Part shown: positions 33,501-45,800 of the stretch, in pieces
How the letters are laid out: the number at the start of each line of letters is the position of its first letter
How positions within the stretch are numbered: the stretch's first letter is position 1
Source of the DNA: Branchiostoma floridae
Lineage: Eukaryota; Chordata; Leptocardii; Amphioxiformes; Branchiostomatidae
NCBI RefSeq assembly: GCF_000003815.2
Contig: NC_049981.1
Span: 5,524,312-5,588,311, forward strand
Reading direction: 5' to 3'
DNA: 64,000 bases
Program-made: the position numbers and the translations under genes
Notes under the pieces: model-generated
Database searches by the model: none
The model's input: only the letters and a program-made list of their open reading frames with translations
What the model was told of the DNA's origin: nothing

Positions 33501-34494
33501 TTTCGACAACGTTGAATATTGGCGTTCTGACGCGCCACCAATGGTATGACTACAATAACACTGAACGCAAACGACGTTCAATATTCCATACGTATGCATC
33601 TCCAGTGAGAAAATATTTCGTCATAAAAATATGCCCGACTTCCGTCAACAACTGCAGTCAAAGTTCAAAGGTAAAAGCAACTTGTTTACATTGGATATTT
33701 GTGTAATCCTTTTGCAAACAATGAAAAAATTACCTTTGTTTATTTATTTATTTATTTCTGTGTTCTTTTACCAGGGTAAACTCCTGCGATTGTAGAACTA
33801 TAATATCAATTGATTTCCTGACCAGATGAAACAATTTATTGAAGCTCGTTTAATAATTATAGATATGAACGCAATGAGGATGTTTTCCAACTTGTGCTCG
33901 TGGTGAGGCAGACTCATTGTTTTTGTATAAGTGCCCACAATATATAGAGTAGCTGTAGGTAATTTATATATGTGATCTATATGCGAAAAACAGACATCAA
34001 ATGCTAAAGTTTTGACCGAAAATGCATCCCGAAAAAGTCTATATCAGTAAAATAGTGCCACAGCAGGCTATGTTTTCTCTCCTCTTCGATTTGTATGTCT
34101 TCTGTCCATAACCCCATCTAATTGCAATGTGGTTATTCTGTGTTCAGGCAGGTAAAGTTCACAAAGATGTCATCCATGATATCCCTTAATTTTGCCTCGT
34201 GAGAATGCACCGCAGGCGCCTTTAAGCCTCGTTCATTGAACATGAATAGAGATCACAGAAGGTTACATCTGTAAATCTGTTTCCAGTTCAACAGACACGA
34301 CAACAACAACAACACAACAGCGTTTTTGTATATTTTACCGTACAAAATCTTTCGCATTTTACGTTATCCAGCTATAAACATACTTCATGCGGCTAGAAAC
34401 AGATTAGACTTCAAGCGATAAAGAGCGGCGGCAGACAAAAGAGAACGGCGACCTGCTTCAGTGAATGAAGTTACTGCTTGGTCATGTTGAGTCA

Positions 34495-34625
34495 ACTACT
34501 GTAAATGCACCTATGTTCGCGGGGCTTTAATTTCGCGGTAGAAGGAAAATTAAGTGTTCGTGGTGGTTCTGATTTCGCGGGTGCGCCCCCCGCGAAATTG
34601 TTAAATTGTATTTACAGTACTGTAC
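34495..34625. repeat. Small MITE with TTCGCGG motifs
   Basis: TACTGTAAATGCACC at the left and inverted GTATTTACAGTACTG at the right enclose TTTCGCGG and CCGCGAAAT repeats. Confidence 0.55.
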
Positions 34626-34685
34626 TGTATTCATATACTGTTATTAAAAACCCTGTAGTTTACCAACCGCCAATCGGAAACCACT

Positions 34686-34939
34686 TAAGCCCCCCTTCCA
34701 CTAGACGGCGATCGCGCTGTGCTCTCACTGAGACCTTAATAGGATAATTATTATGTGTATACTTCGCTTTCACGCTGGGTATATCATACAAAACGTAAAA
34801 GTGTGACAGAAAAGACAACAAAACAAAGTGTACAAAGATCAGTTTCTTTTCCATTCAAATCGTTGAGCGATATGTCAAATTCTAGGTCGCAGAGAGAGCA
34901 CGGCGAGAGCACCATCTTTGTGGAAAGAGGGTATAAGCC
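34686..34939. repeat. GCGATCG-family MITE, copy 1
   Basis: TTCCACTAGACGGCGATCGC on the left. The right arm has CAGAGAGAGCACGGCGAGAG and GTGGAAAGAGGGTATAAG. Directly abuts the next copy. Confidence 0.7.
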
Positions 34940-35216
34940 CCCCTCCCCCTTTCCACCAGACGGCGATCGCGCTGCGCTCCCTTTGCAAGCTTATACGGAT
35001 ATGTGCAACCAAGGACGATAGAACGTCCTTGGTGCAACCTTCCATTTAACACTGGGAATATTGTACAAAACGTAAAAGTGTGACCGAGACGACAACAAAA
35101 CACATAAGGTGTAAAAAGATCAGTTTATTTCCTATACAATTCGTTGAGCGATATGTCAAATTGGAAGTCGCTGAATAGCCAGAAAGAGCGCCATTCCAGT
35201 GAAAAGGGGGTATTAG
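34936..35216. repeat. GCGATCG-family MITE, copy 2, with a 24-bp palindrome inside
   Basis: Begins CCCCCTTTCCACCAGACGGC and ends GAAAAGGGGGTATTA. Shares GTACAAAACGTAAAAGTGTG with copy 1. It carries the palindromic insertion at 35009-35032 that its relatives lack. Confidence 0.7.
35009..35032. repeat. 24-bp palindrome insertion with 5-bp TSD
   Basis: Arms CCAAGGACG and CGTCCTTGG around ATAGAA, flanked by TGCAA on both sides. Related MITEs at 34686 and 52949 lack it. Confidence 0.75.
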
Positions 35217-35879
35217 TGGTTACTGGGCAAGGGTGCTACGAACGTATAGTGCTGGTGTGATGAACTGACACTTATCTAACCAGTATTGAAACGGGTGATT
35301 GACATTGATTTCCTCATCTTCGTTCATCACTTAGTGTAATGAATTTTGCGAGCCGTTTTAACCCTCGTGAACCGTATCTACCCCCTGAATACGTAGTACA
35401 GTACGACTTTTCTACCTTGGTGCTATACATTTTGTCGTATGAACAAATGAATGAATGTTACCTCAGAAAAACTGCGTCTTGTATAAAGTATTCGTAGCAA
35501 GTCTACACCGTAGCAAGTACCTCAAACATTGCACTGTACTGTGCCAATGTATAGTACGTTGACCAAAGGGGGTACCTCGAGCAGAAGACATAAGGAAAAC
35601 ATTCGCGATGAAGCAGCCACCGCGAAAACCGCGAACAATTAAACCACCGCGAAAGTTTGCATTTATAGTATACGGGTGCATCCATTTTCGTCCTAGTCAT
35701 TAAAATGAGCTCATGAGTCTTTATCACTAGGTCAATCAGCCCGTTCAATACCAGTTCACTGAAAAACAGTGAAAAACAGTCGCTCACAGCTTCCGAAAAT
35801 AATTTCATCAGGTTGGTAGATCAAAGGACATAAAAGTTTTATTTTCACCTGCTGACGTTTAGATGTCTGTCAGAAATCT

Positions 35880-36015
35880 GAACTCTGGGATAGTGTTCTC
35901 GCAGCAAAAGCGCCACCTACATCGGCTACAGATAGCAGCGAGAAGCAGAACTCCAGTTAGAAGCTCTGAGGAAGGTGTTTGAGAGACATCGAAACGTCAG
36001 CATGTGAGAATAACC
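35880..36015. repeat. Dispersed repeat shared with 60445-60560
   Basis: GCAAAAGCGCCACCT, GAAGCAGAACTC and CTGAGGAAGGTGT...CGAAACG are shared. A shorter relative sits at 1995-2040. Confidence 0.6.
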
Positions 36016-36240
36016 GGTTATGTAAAAAGAAAACATCTAAGTCCAGCCATCACAGCCTCCAATACCTAAATAGCGACCGGATGTTTCCATTTCGCCTGAC
36101 CTAGAGGAGTTGGCTATCGCGGTTCTAGGGATTTGACCAGTTGGTAGACTTATAAAAGCGGGATTCATTCAGTCTGCACCTCAAGAAAGTTAACCAGCTA
36201 AGCTATTAAACAGGCTAAGAATGAATAGAAGAATGACTGG

Positions 36241-36246
36241 TTTATT
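36241..36246 (-). terminator. Polyadenylation signal of right gene
   Basis: AATAAA on the minus strand, 187 bp past the stop codon. It is the first good hexamer after the last exon. Confidence 0.55.
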
Positions 36247-36432
36247 TCCATACACAATAAAATCACACAATCAATAATAGCATGTCATTGCTGTGCTGAA
36301 CCGAGACATGATCATCATTAACATAAGTCACTGCTTTCTTCAACTATAGTCTTTGGAAAGTCCAGTAGCTGCATTCAGTCTTTCTTTATCTTTTTCCATG
36401 ATTTACAGTTATAAAAACTAAAAAAAAATGTC

Positions 36433-36885
36433 TCAGGAAAGTGCGATGTAGCCGTCTCCATATGAGACATTGTCTTCAAAGACGTCGTCGTTCGAAGGAC
36501 TCCATGCCTTTTTGACGTAGCTGGGGAGGGGTGCGAGATACTGAGGATGGCCCGGACGTTCAGCAGACAATTCATCACTGACAGTTCGGTCTGACGTTTG
36601 ACTGTCCCTACGGCCAGGCGAGAGATATCGATCTGAGTACAAGTCTCGGCCACCAAAGTCTTTCTGAAAGACCACATCGGTGGATGATCTTTCAGACGTG
36701 TTCAAGGAGGTACGCCTGGACGTAAGATACTGATCTGGGTACGAGTCTTGTCGTCCGAAATCCCCTGCTGATGATGTATAATTACTGATTGATCTGTTGT
36801 CAGTGTTAATGTAATTTCGTAGTGAGGTTGGCTCCCTGACATAGCGGTCCTGGTACAATTGAAGGAGTTTCTTTCTCCTACGCTC
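36433..36885 (-). CDS. R36: terminal exon, cytosolic tail with three degenerate repeats
   Basis: It starts ERRRKKLLQLYQDRYVRE and ends DNVSYGDGYIALS before TGA. 150 residues, hydrophilic. Three roughly 33-residue repeats begin LYQDRYV, SYPDQYL and LYSDRYL; two are preceded by DFG(R/G)(Q/R)D. Basic-Ser sites such as SRRTS and GRRDS suggest phosphorylation. No known domain. In polycystin-1 the chain would continue into the channel region at this point. Confidence 0.8.
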   Translation of the reverse strand, partial: ERRRKKLLQLYQDRYVREPTSLRNYINTDNRSISNYTSSAGDFGRQDSYPDQYLTSRRTSLNTSERSSTDVVFQKDFGGRDLYSDRYLSPGRRDSQTSDRTVSDELSAERPGHPQYLAPLPSYVKKAWSPSNDDVFEDNVSYGDGYIALS

Positions 36886-39800
36886 CTGTTGACGACAAGA
36901 CAAAACATAATGACATTATTCACACAAGTACCCAAGCTGGCAGTATGATGATTCTAATTATATTGCAAATCTAGAATTTCGAATTTGTCTAGAATTCGTA
37001 TGTCTGAATCTAAATTTATATAAATGATCTTGAAGCTCAATGATAAAGTGCAGTGGTCACAAAGGACGCTGTACAGTTTTCGAAAACCTTTATGATAAGT
37101 AACATTACCAGAAATGAAAACACGCTTTTGCAATACCACTGATGATGCTCAGATACATAGATGGAAAGATAGAGAGATCGATAGATAGATAGAAATATAG
37201 AAATAGATAATTTTAGATATTGATATACTACAAACTCTTCATTTCTCTAAAAACTCGTGTACCTGTTTGCCGGTTAATGGTTACAGGGTAGTTGACAAGG
37301 TAGGAGGAAATATGGACAGAAACGATCAGATGTGCAAAACTCACCCATACTGTCTCTTCCATGACATCCATCCGACTCTGAATTATGGAGATGGTCTCAG
37401 GAGTAACCTTAGTTTTCTGTAATAACAACAAGATCAAGAATAATATGTAAATTACATTGCAAATTTTTGCCCGTGGGCTAATTGCAGGTAACATGAGAGA
37501 TTCAAACAGTGTAGAAACAATATCACAAGTGTCTACTCTAGTCTAAATTCAGTAAAAGCTTACTCTAGATCCTGTGTTATTGGGTTCGACTCCATTTTCG
37601 AACAGTGGAAGACGACAGAGCCCACCTTTTCTATTATGTGTGGGTTCTGTGATGTTAGAAGGAGAATTTTTTTTTTTGTCAGTGAATGTAAAGAAGTTTT
37701 GGTTGAATTTGGTGGCCTCTTCAAACAGCTCTTTTCTTTCGTGATCGTAGAAAGAACAGTTTGACATAAAATGTAATGATTGAACCAAATCCATGATGTC
37801 ATCAACATATCAATCATAATATGATAAAGAGTCGTCGCTTTATATAACAAGGAAAGCAGCACGTAGGCCAGCATACACAGAGCATCTCAAATTTTCAGCA
37901 CCTACATATCAAATATAATAATCATAATCAAAGCAAGGCAGCAACGAAGAATTTTTGTCAATACACAAACGTCCATTATTTCAAATCACATGAACATTTG
38001 ATACTGTGCTGTGCTGTAACCCTTATAATGCTGTTGATGATAATCGGTTGTTCTGTATTTGCATGTAGTGTAGTGGTTGTTTCCAAACGTTGTACCATGT
38101 ACAATTACCTAGCAATAAAGTTCGGTCATTCATTGTTCGCATGGTCCGGAAAAGCAATACATCCTTCATCAAAGTAACAGTACTGGAATACGTATACCTT
38201 AAAATTTTATGAATATACATAGAATGATATATAACTTCTTATAACTTTTTCAGCACCATACATTTGCGTGAGCAATTTTCTACATTCACGTTCACATTAA
38301 CATTTACACGAATCGTCTTACTTTGGTAACTAACTTGAAGAAGATGATGACCAGAATGATCTTGACCGGTTGAAGAAGGATGAAGTCAGTCAGGAAGGAG
38401 ATGAGGAAGGCCAAGAGCCAGGCTTGAGACTTGGCCCTGCCGTAATCATTGCCGTACAGGACAGTAAAGGCACCGGATACTATAACTATGGCAGCAACCA
38501 GGAACCAGGCTGTAGGGAAAATATGTTAGATATGTTATTACATGTAACTGCATGAGCCTGGTCTGGGACCTGCTGTAATCATTACCGTACAGGACAGTAA
38601 AGGCACCGGATACTATAACTATGGCAGCAACCAGGAACCAGGCTGTAGGGAAATATGTTAGATATGTTACATATTACTACATGAGACAGGTCTGAGACTT
38701 GGCCCTGCCGTAATCATTACCGTACAGGACAGTAAAGGCACCGGATACTGTAACTATGGCAGCAACCAGGAACCAGGCTGTAGGGAAAATATGTTAGATA
38801 TGTTACATGTAACTACATGAGCCAGGTCTGAGACTTGGCCCTGCCGTAATCATTACCGTACAGGACAGTAAAGGCACCGGATACTATAACTATGGCAGCA
38901 ACCAGGAACCAGGCTGTAGGGAAATATGTTAGATATGTTACATATTACTACATGAGACAGGTCTGGGACCTTCCGAAATCATTACCGTACAGGACAGTAA
39001 TGGCACCGGATATTATAACTATGGCAGCAACCAGGAACCAGGCTGTAGGGAAAATATGTTAGATATGTTACACCAAGGAGGTTAAACCTCCTTGGTTACA
39101 TGTAGCTACATGAGCCAGGTCTGGGACCTGCCGTAATCATTACCGTACAGGACAGTAATGGCACCGGATATTATAACTATGGCAGCAACCAGGAACCAGG
39201 CTGTAGGGAAAATAGGTTAGATATGTTACATGTAACTACATGAGCCAGGTCTGAGACTTGGCCCTGCCGTAATCATTACCATACAGGACAGTAAAGGCAC
39301 CGGATACTATAACTATGGCAGCAACCAGGAACCACGCTGTAGGGAAAATAGGTTAGATATGTTACATGTAACTACATGAGCCAGGCCTGAGACTTGGCCC
39401 TGCCGTAATCATTACCGTACAGGACAGTAAAGGCACCGGATATTATAACTATAGCAGCAACCAGGAACCACGCTGTAGGGACAACAGATAAGTTACTAGT
39501 ACTTTAAACTTAATCCTCATGGGAACCCATATCATTGCCAATTACCAACTGTATTTAGCTAGATTGCCAAATGGAAATCATTCATAAGACAGATTTGATG
39601 CGGAGTTATCTATTATATCTGTAGAGTGTGATACACAATTACTTAAGATCAGCAACTTATCATTTACCAACTTGAAGATAAACAGTTGTATTCAAGACCA
39701 CCTCACCTACTATACGGCACCACCATGGAAACGGCCTGTAGGGCTTCTGACTCACGGTAACCTTCGACCCCTCTTTCTTAACAACATATCTGGTATCCAT

Positions 39801-42800
39801 TTTCTTCAGAGCTGAAACAAACGAAAGACAAAATTAACAGATTAAAATTTTGTTTCTTTTTATTGCAACTCGAATGTGAACGTGTATCAGAGTGACATTT
39901 CAGATATTTCCTATCTACCCAAAACAAAACAACCGACTCTAGAAGTGCGCTATCGTCTCTAGATTATGTCGACCCCAAAACATGTCCTAGTACAGATAGA
40001 GATGCTGATAATTCACTACCAACACATAAAGGTCTTAAAACAGACCGAAAAGGGCTTAAACAGTCTTGAAACAGTCTTACCTATTGTTATTGGGTGGTTA
40101 AATGGGCTGAATGAAGATTCTAGTATTGTTTACTTCTGGTCTGATTATGCAAGAAATTGAATGGAAAGAGATATGTTTACTTTGCAGCAGACCACAATAA
40201 GATAGTCAGCCCCTTTCAGCCTGACAGTACAACACCTCACGAATGAGGTGTCCAAAACTCAGGTGAGTGCTCTCTTGTGTATCAATAATGAATAAATTAC
40301 ACTGATGTGTGAAGTCCCTTGTTATCTAGGTGTGAACTTGGTTTTCAGCCCTTGGCATCTGTATAGAAACAATGCACACCAGGACAAGACTGTTAAAGCC
40401 CCTTTAACCACCCAATAACAATAGGTAAGACTGTTTAAGCCCTTTTCGGTCCGTTTTAAGACCTTTCTGTGTTGGTACTGTAAAACTCGTCCGCAGGCCA
40501 ACATTGTTTCGAATTGTTATCACGTCGACTTCAATTATATCCTCTTACATACAATTCAATTCCGTTGCACTAATTCCAAATGCGAGATCGAGACCAAATA
40601 ACAAATCCATGACAACAATGTAAATCATATACCGTTATCTATCATAATGATATTTCTTTGTCTATATATAGGATAAATTAGCCTTGTAGTTGTTAACTAG
40701 TTGTTGTTATACATTTCACCACGTAAAAATACCCATTACATCTATATCACTCACCTCCTTCTTTCTTTAACTTATCGATGTAGGCGGACGGGTCGGCCGT
40801 GTACTCCGCGTCAAACTCTGACTCTGCGTCCTCAGCCTTCGGCAGGTAACGAGGTAGAACCAGCTCTGGACCGTGCTGACCCTTACCGGGGATGCCGTAA
40901 TTTGCCCTCTCTTTTGGTTTGGACGCCTCTTTTGTCGCCGATGATTTCTGCCTTGTCCCAGCGTACCGAAAAAGCACCACGATGAAAACGTTGATGGGAA
41001 GGGCTATCAGTGAGCTCTCAAGGCCGATTATGAACTGAAAATCAAATGCATGTTCAATAAATACTTGGAATGAGTCAATACCAATATTTGCCAAAAACAA
41101 AGGAAAAATTGCCGAAATTCAACGTCAATAACAATATTTGCACAAAATAACAAACTGAAGAAGAAATTGCCGAAATTCAAAGTAAATAACAACGTTTACC
41201 GACAAACAAAAAAACAAAGAAGAAATTGCCGAAATTCACATTTACACTCGCAGCAATTCGCTTACCTGTTGGGTAATTGATTTATGCTATTGTATTCAAT
41301 TCTATTCTCATGTCGAAATGCTGTTTTCATCTTTTACAAAGATGAAGTAATTTACCGTGTAGACTGGTTTATTTTCCAAGGAACAAAGACCAATATGGAT
41401 TGAAAGCTTGTTTTCAGCCTACGGTCTGAATTGCAAATGCAAGAGTGCACTTAACATTGATACACATTAAAAATTGCTCTACAACATTTAACATTATTAT
41501 CCAACATTACATATTTCTTATCAACTCTAAATATTTCTTGCAATCTATGGTCTATTTTGTCTTTGAATGCTAATCTATCATTGTCTATATTGTAATTGTC
41601 TATGTGAAAAATGCAACGAATGTTAAGGTGCGCTGCCACCGCACTTGTGTCAAGCTTGCATCACTACGGGGTTCGTTCACTGCGTCACTGTATTGTTATT
41701 TTCTCTGATTTTTTTATAATTCTGATATTGCGTAGGACGTAAAAGGACGACTTAGAAGACGACAAAATACACAAAAAGAAAGAAAATTTGTTCTTTATCT
41801 CTGAAATTCGTTGAGTATCTTTCGAACCCCACAGTGACGCAAGCTTGACACGGGAGCGCACCTTTAAACAGAACACTTACGGTAGTCAAACTGAAGGGTA
41901 CTTCCAACTCAATGCCTCCTATCGTGACCTTTGAGAGGAAGTTTCTGTCTCCCTGGTAGAACATGATGTTGACTAACATGAAGGACATGAGGAGGGACAG
42001 ACAACAGGATATCCTCTGCACACGGGTGAAGTGGTTGGAGGGAAATCTCACCACAGAGACCCACAAGTGATGAGACAGGAACCCCCTTCCCTTTGTGGTC
42101 TTCGACAGTTGTCTGTGTGCTTTCTTCTGTCGCTGTTAGATATAAGAAGAAAAGGGAATAAAAGATTTTAAGTTCTAACATCCGCATTCAGACAAGCTGC
42201 TAGGGACCCAAATCTCTACCAGTCTTTCTGGCTCCAAAGCTGCCAAGACCATCAAATTCAAGACCAAAACACGTCAAAACAGAAGATATAATACTAACTA
42301 TAGGCCTACTACTATCAAGAAAAGAAGCTACATGAAATAGGCAAACAAATAGCATTCATTTAAATGGAATCCCAATAGCTACCCTTGTAATAGATATTAT
42401 CAAAATCACGGCAACTAGGTAAAGATACTTGTCCACACAAACAAACAGCGCATGAAACAAGGCGTCGTTCAAGGGGGTAATAAGCTTTTTTTGTCTGATC
42501 TGTACCTACTCAAATGTCCTACTATCAACAACACAAATATACACACATAGAATGCATTTCAAAATATTAAACTGTCGGTTACTTTCCGTTCGTCGGCCAG
42601 ATCCAAACTCCTCCCGATGAACACAGCCACGATGTACAAGGCCATCACGACGCACACGGTCACCAGGGCTATCAGACTTCTGTCCAGGTCAAAGGTGAAG
42701 GAACTGCCCAAGTCCAGCGGGTTTGGCGCAACAAAACCGGCAAAGGCTGTCAGGTGGTCACAGATACAGTGGAGCTGCTCATCGGTCGTCTGGGGCCCGA

Positions 42801-45800
42801 CCTTTGGGAATAAAGAAAACGAGACCTAAGTGAAAATGGCTTGAAATATCGGTTTAGAATTACAAAGCTCAGACTGGAAACATCTATCTACAGGTACGAA
42901 ATTAATGCAAATACTATATTATAAATAGGTTATCACACTATATCATTCCTTATTATCATAACTAATTTACCCTCTATTCATCTAATAATGCAAATTCAGT
43001 TTGTTAAAATCAACTTTGTTCTGTTAATCATTATTTCTATTCATCTTCTGCAAACGAAACCTAGGCAATGTTTTTGACATTTAAACTTGACCTCTGATCT
43101 CCCACGTTTCACTTTAAGTTAATTTTGTTAACTTTCTGTTTACTTATTGTAAGAAATTGGTTGCTTATGTGATGCTTTTATTGTTATGAATTGCAGGACT
43201 GAAGGAGTAATAATAATACTACACTTAGTATCACTAATGGAGATCTCAATGAAACAAACAATTATGTTAAGAAAAATGACTAAACGATCTAACTTATCTA
43301 CAAACATGAAATTTTATGTAATGCACTTACCTCACACCCATTGTCCGTCCACAGTCGAGTCGTTTCGTTGAAGAAGATGCATTTAGAAGGAGTGATGCTG
43401 ATGGTGTAGGGGACACTGGAGTCTGTTATCTGCCCATTCTCGTCAACGGTTGGAACTCTTTGGATTCCTATGTAAAATCATGAACATTTAGTGTCGTTCA
43501 ACATTAACATAACATTGGTACCACCAAGAGCTCCAGCTTTACATAGTCCTTTTGGTCCATCATAAAGTTCATCGGGACCAAAAAATGAACAAATGCAGGT
43601 TTGGTGACGGTACGCGTCTGAAATTCATGTAACTTAATGTAAAGGTTTCGTTAGAGGGATCAAAGAAGCCATCTACATCAGAGCTTTACAACCATCCCTG
43701 AACAGAGGCGGTGGACGCCATAGTCTTACTGCAACCTATGATCCACTGCTTACTGAGTCACGTTCTATTTGCATAACGTGACGTCACGACAGCAGTGGAT
43801 TGTTCATTCCTTGATAAAGACTGGTGGTGTTCAGTCGAAAATTTGGGTGAGTCCTAATCTCCATGCAAATCCTACAATGGCATAAGATAGTACCAAACTG
43901 GCCACGAGTTGTACTCAGCCAATTTGCCATATGTAGCGAAACACAATCCTATGCCGGCTTCACTCCTCTGCCAGCTTTTGATACTATCTTATGCTACCGT
44001 AGGATCTGCTTAGAGAGTCCAGTTCTTGTGTTGGATATTACAGTTAAACCAGTTTAAACATGTAAAGGTGTTTGTTTAGCTTTGATATGAACAGGTGTAT
44101 TACTCACCTATTGCCCACATTTCCTGTTCATTGCTGATGTTCAAGGCTGTCTGGTTTAGGAACCATGCAAACGGCTGCATGGAAGACACAGTTCTTCCGC
44201 CAGATGTGTACCCAGTCGCTGTCAGCGTGACGTTGTGGCTGTAGTCACCAGGTGAGACCACGGCACCACGCTTCAGGTAAACCCTTAACGTGACGTTGGT
44301 GTCGTCGCCAGTGACGTTGACGCGAACGTAGAAGGCCACACCTAGTTCTGTCGTGTTGAAGTTATGTAGCTGTACGTAGAAATGAACAAGAGCAGAAATC
44401 TCAAAAGCGTTATGAAACATCAAATTTTAAGAATTGATTTGAGGACAATTTCAGAAAACATAATTTATGAACATGATCATCTGATACATTTTTTGGCATT
44501 AAGACTGATTGTTCAATAGACTTATATTGACCTTTGATATTAATGGCACCTTTAAAGGCGATGCACTGCGTGTACTCATGCATGGTACTTGTGCGAATAC
44601 GAATGTGAATATGATGATAACTTTGTTGTGTAACTATTTGTAAAAGGTACAAAGCATTGCATATACTGATACATAACTACATTTCTATAAGGCTAATCTA
44701 CTTAATACAAGGGTGCATAGCATGGGATGAAAATCATCATCATCAAACACTGGGCTCTGCATCTATAGTCTGGATGTCCTATAGTTGCATTCATTTTCAT
44801 GGGATGAAAATGAAAGGAATAGTAAGCATCGTAGTATGATGAAAGGAATAGTAAGGAAATCATTGGGGGGATTTCTAGCATCCAGACAGTCTTTGATATA
44901 TTTTCCTATGTATACGTATACCATACAGGCTGTCGCATGTTACATTTGTATTCAAATTTACTATCTATGAAAATGTACATGAGAGGAAACCACAATTCAT
45001 TTAACCAACGACTGTGCCTAAAAGGCCTTATGTCCAAAAGAAGTGCTGTAAGGTTTCAGAAGAAGTTGAGTCATTTCAAAAGTCAATGTCATCTGTTATG
45101 CAAGATTATTGATCAATTTGAGTAGTATGATAAAATCACACGTAACTTACCGATATCTGTTCACTGTTAGATGACGTGGCTGTACCGTTCACCATCCGTG
45201 GTCTGTTTACTACTGGGTTTATTGATTCGATACGTTCGTCTTTCTCAAGATTGCTGACAAGGACTTTCCGTCCTTCCCCCAGTACGGAAAGTCCCAGAAC
45301 AGCCGTCCTAACGTCCCTGGCGTTGTTGGCGTACTCAAAAGGGTTTTGTGGTGTAAAATAAGTCTGGAGCAAACAAATCAACAAAAAGCAGTCAGAAAAG
45401 TCACGTGTCCCCCTACCCTCATGCTAATCCCTCTGACCCCATCTACCTGTCCGTCATCTACCCAGTAGGTCATTGTGGCTTTGATTCCGTTTCACTGAGT
45501 CACGGTCATATCGTGACGGAGAGCTCACTACCCATCCTCCTATGCAGGGACATCCAACGGCGAAACCGCCTGTCTGGATGCACCCTGCTTTCTCAACCGT
45601 CATCCTTAGTTCCTGTGGGCGTCGCAACAAACCAGCTATCAGCCAATCAGAGAATAGGCCTTTCGGTTTTCAAAAGGGATCTCGTATATATAAGGAAAGC
45701 TCATTAATATGCATAAGCAGGGCGGTCAGGAACTAAGGGACCTGGTTGAGAAAGCAGGGTACATCCAGGCAGGCTGTTTTGCTGTTGGATGTCACTACCC

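Larger units (their letters stand above)
33501..36240. other. Intergenic region between the two genes
   Basis: It holds TTTATTTA runs near 33740, a TTCGCGG-type element at 34495-34625, two adjacent MITEs at 34686-35216, a second CGCGAA-rich stretch near 35610-35660 and a dispersed repeat at 35880-36015. No gene is seen. Confidence 0.5.

Noticed and set aside
38510-39490. Seven extra alternative exons or a CRISPR-like array
   Set aside because: Units lack donors and carry stops, and the repeat spans exon plus intron without distinct spacers. It is a tandem duplication in an animal genome.
40747-41100. Single-exon 117-residue protein
   Set aside because: The Met and first residues are intronic. 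The supported part is exon R32 (40755-41034), which has an acceptor at its 5' end.
42133-42582. Hidden PLAT exon between TM1 and TM2
   Set aside because: Read in all minus-strand frames; no PLAT-like sequence, and the flanking exons join in phase without it.
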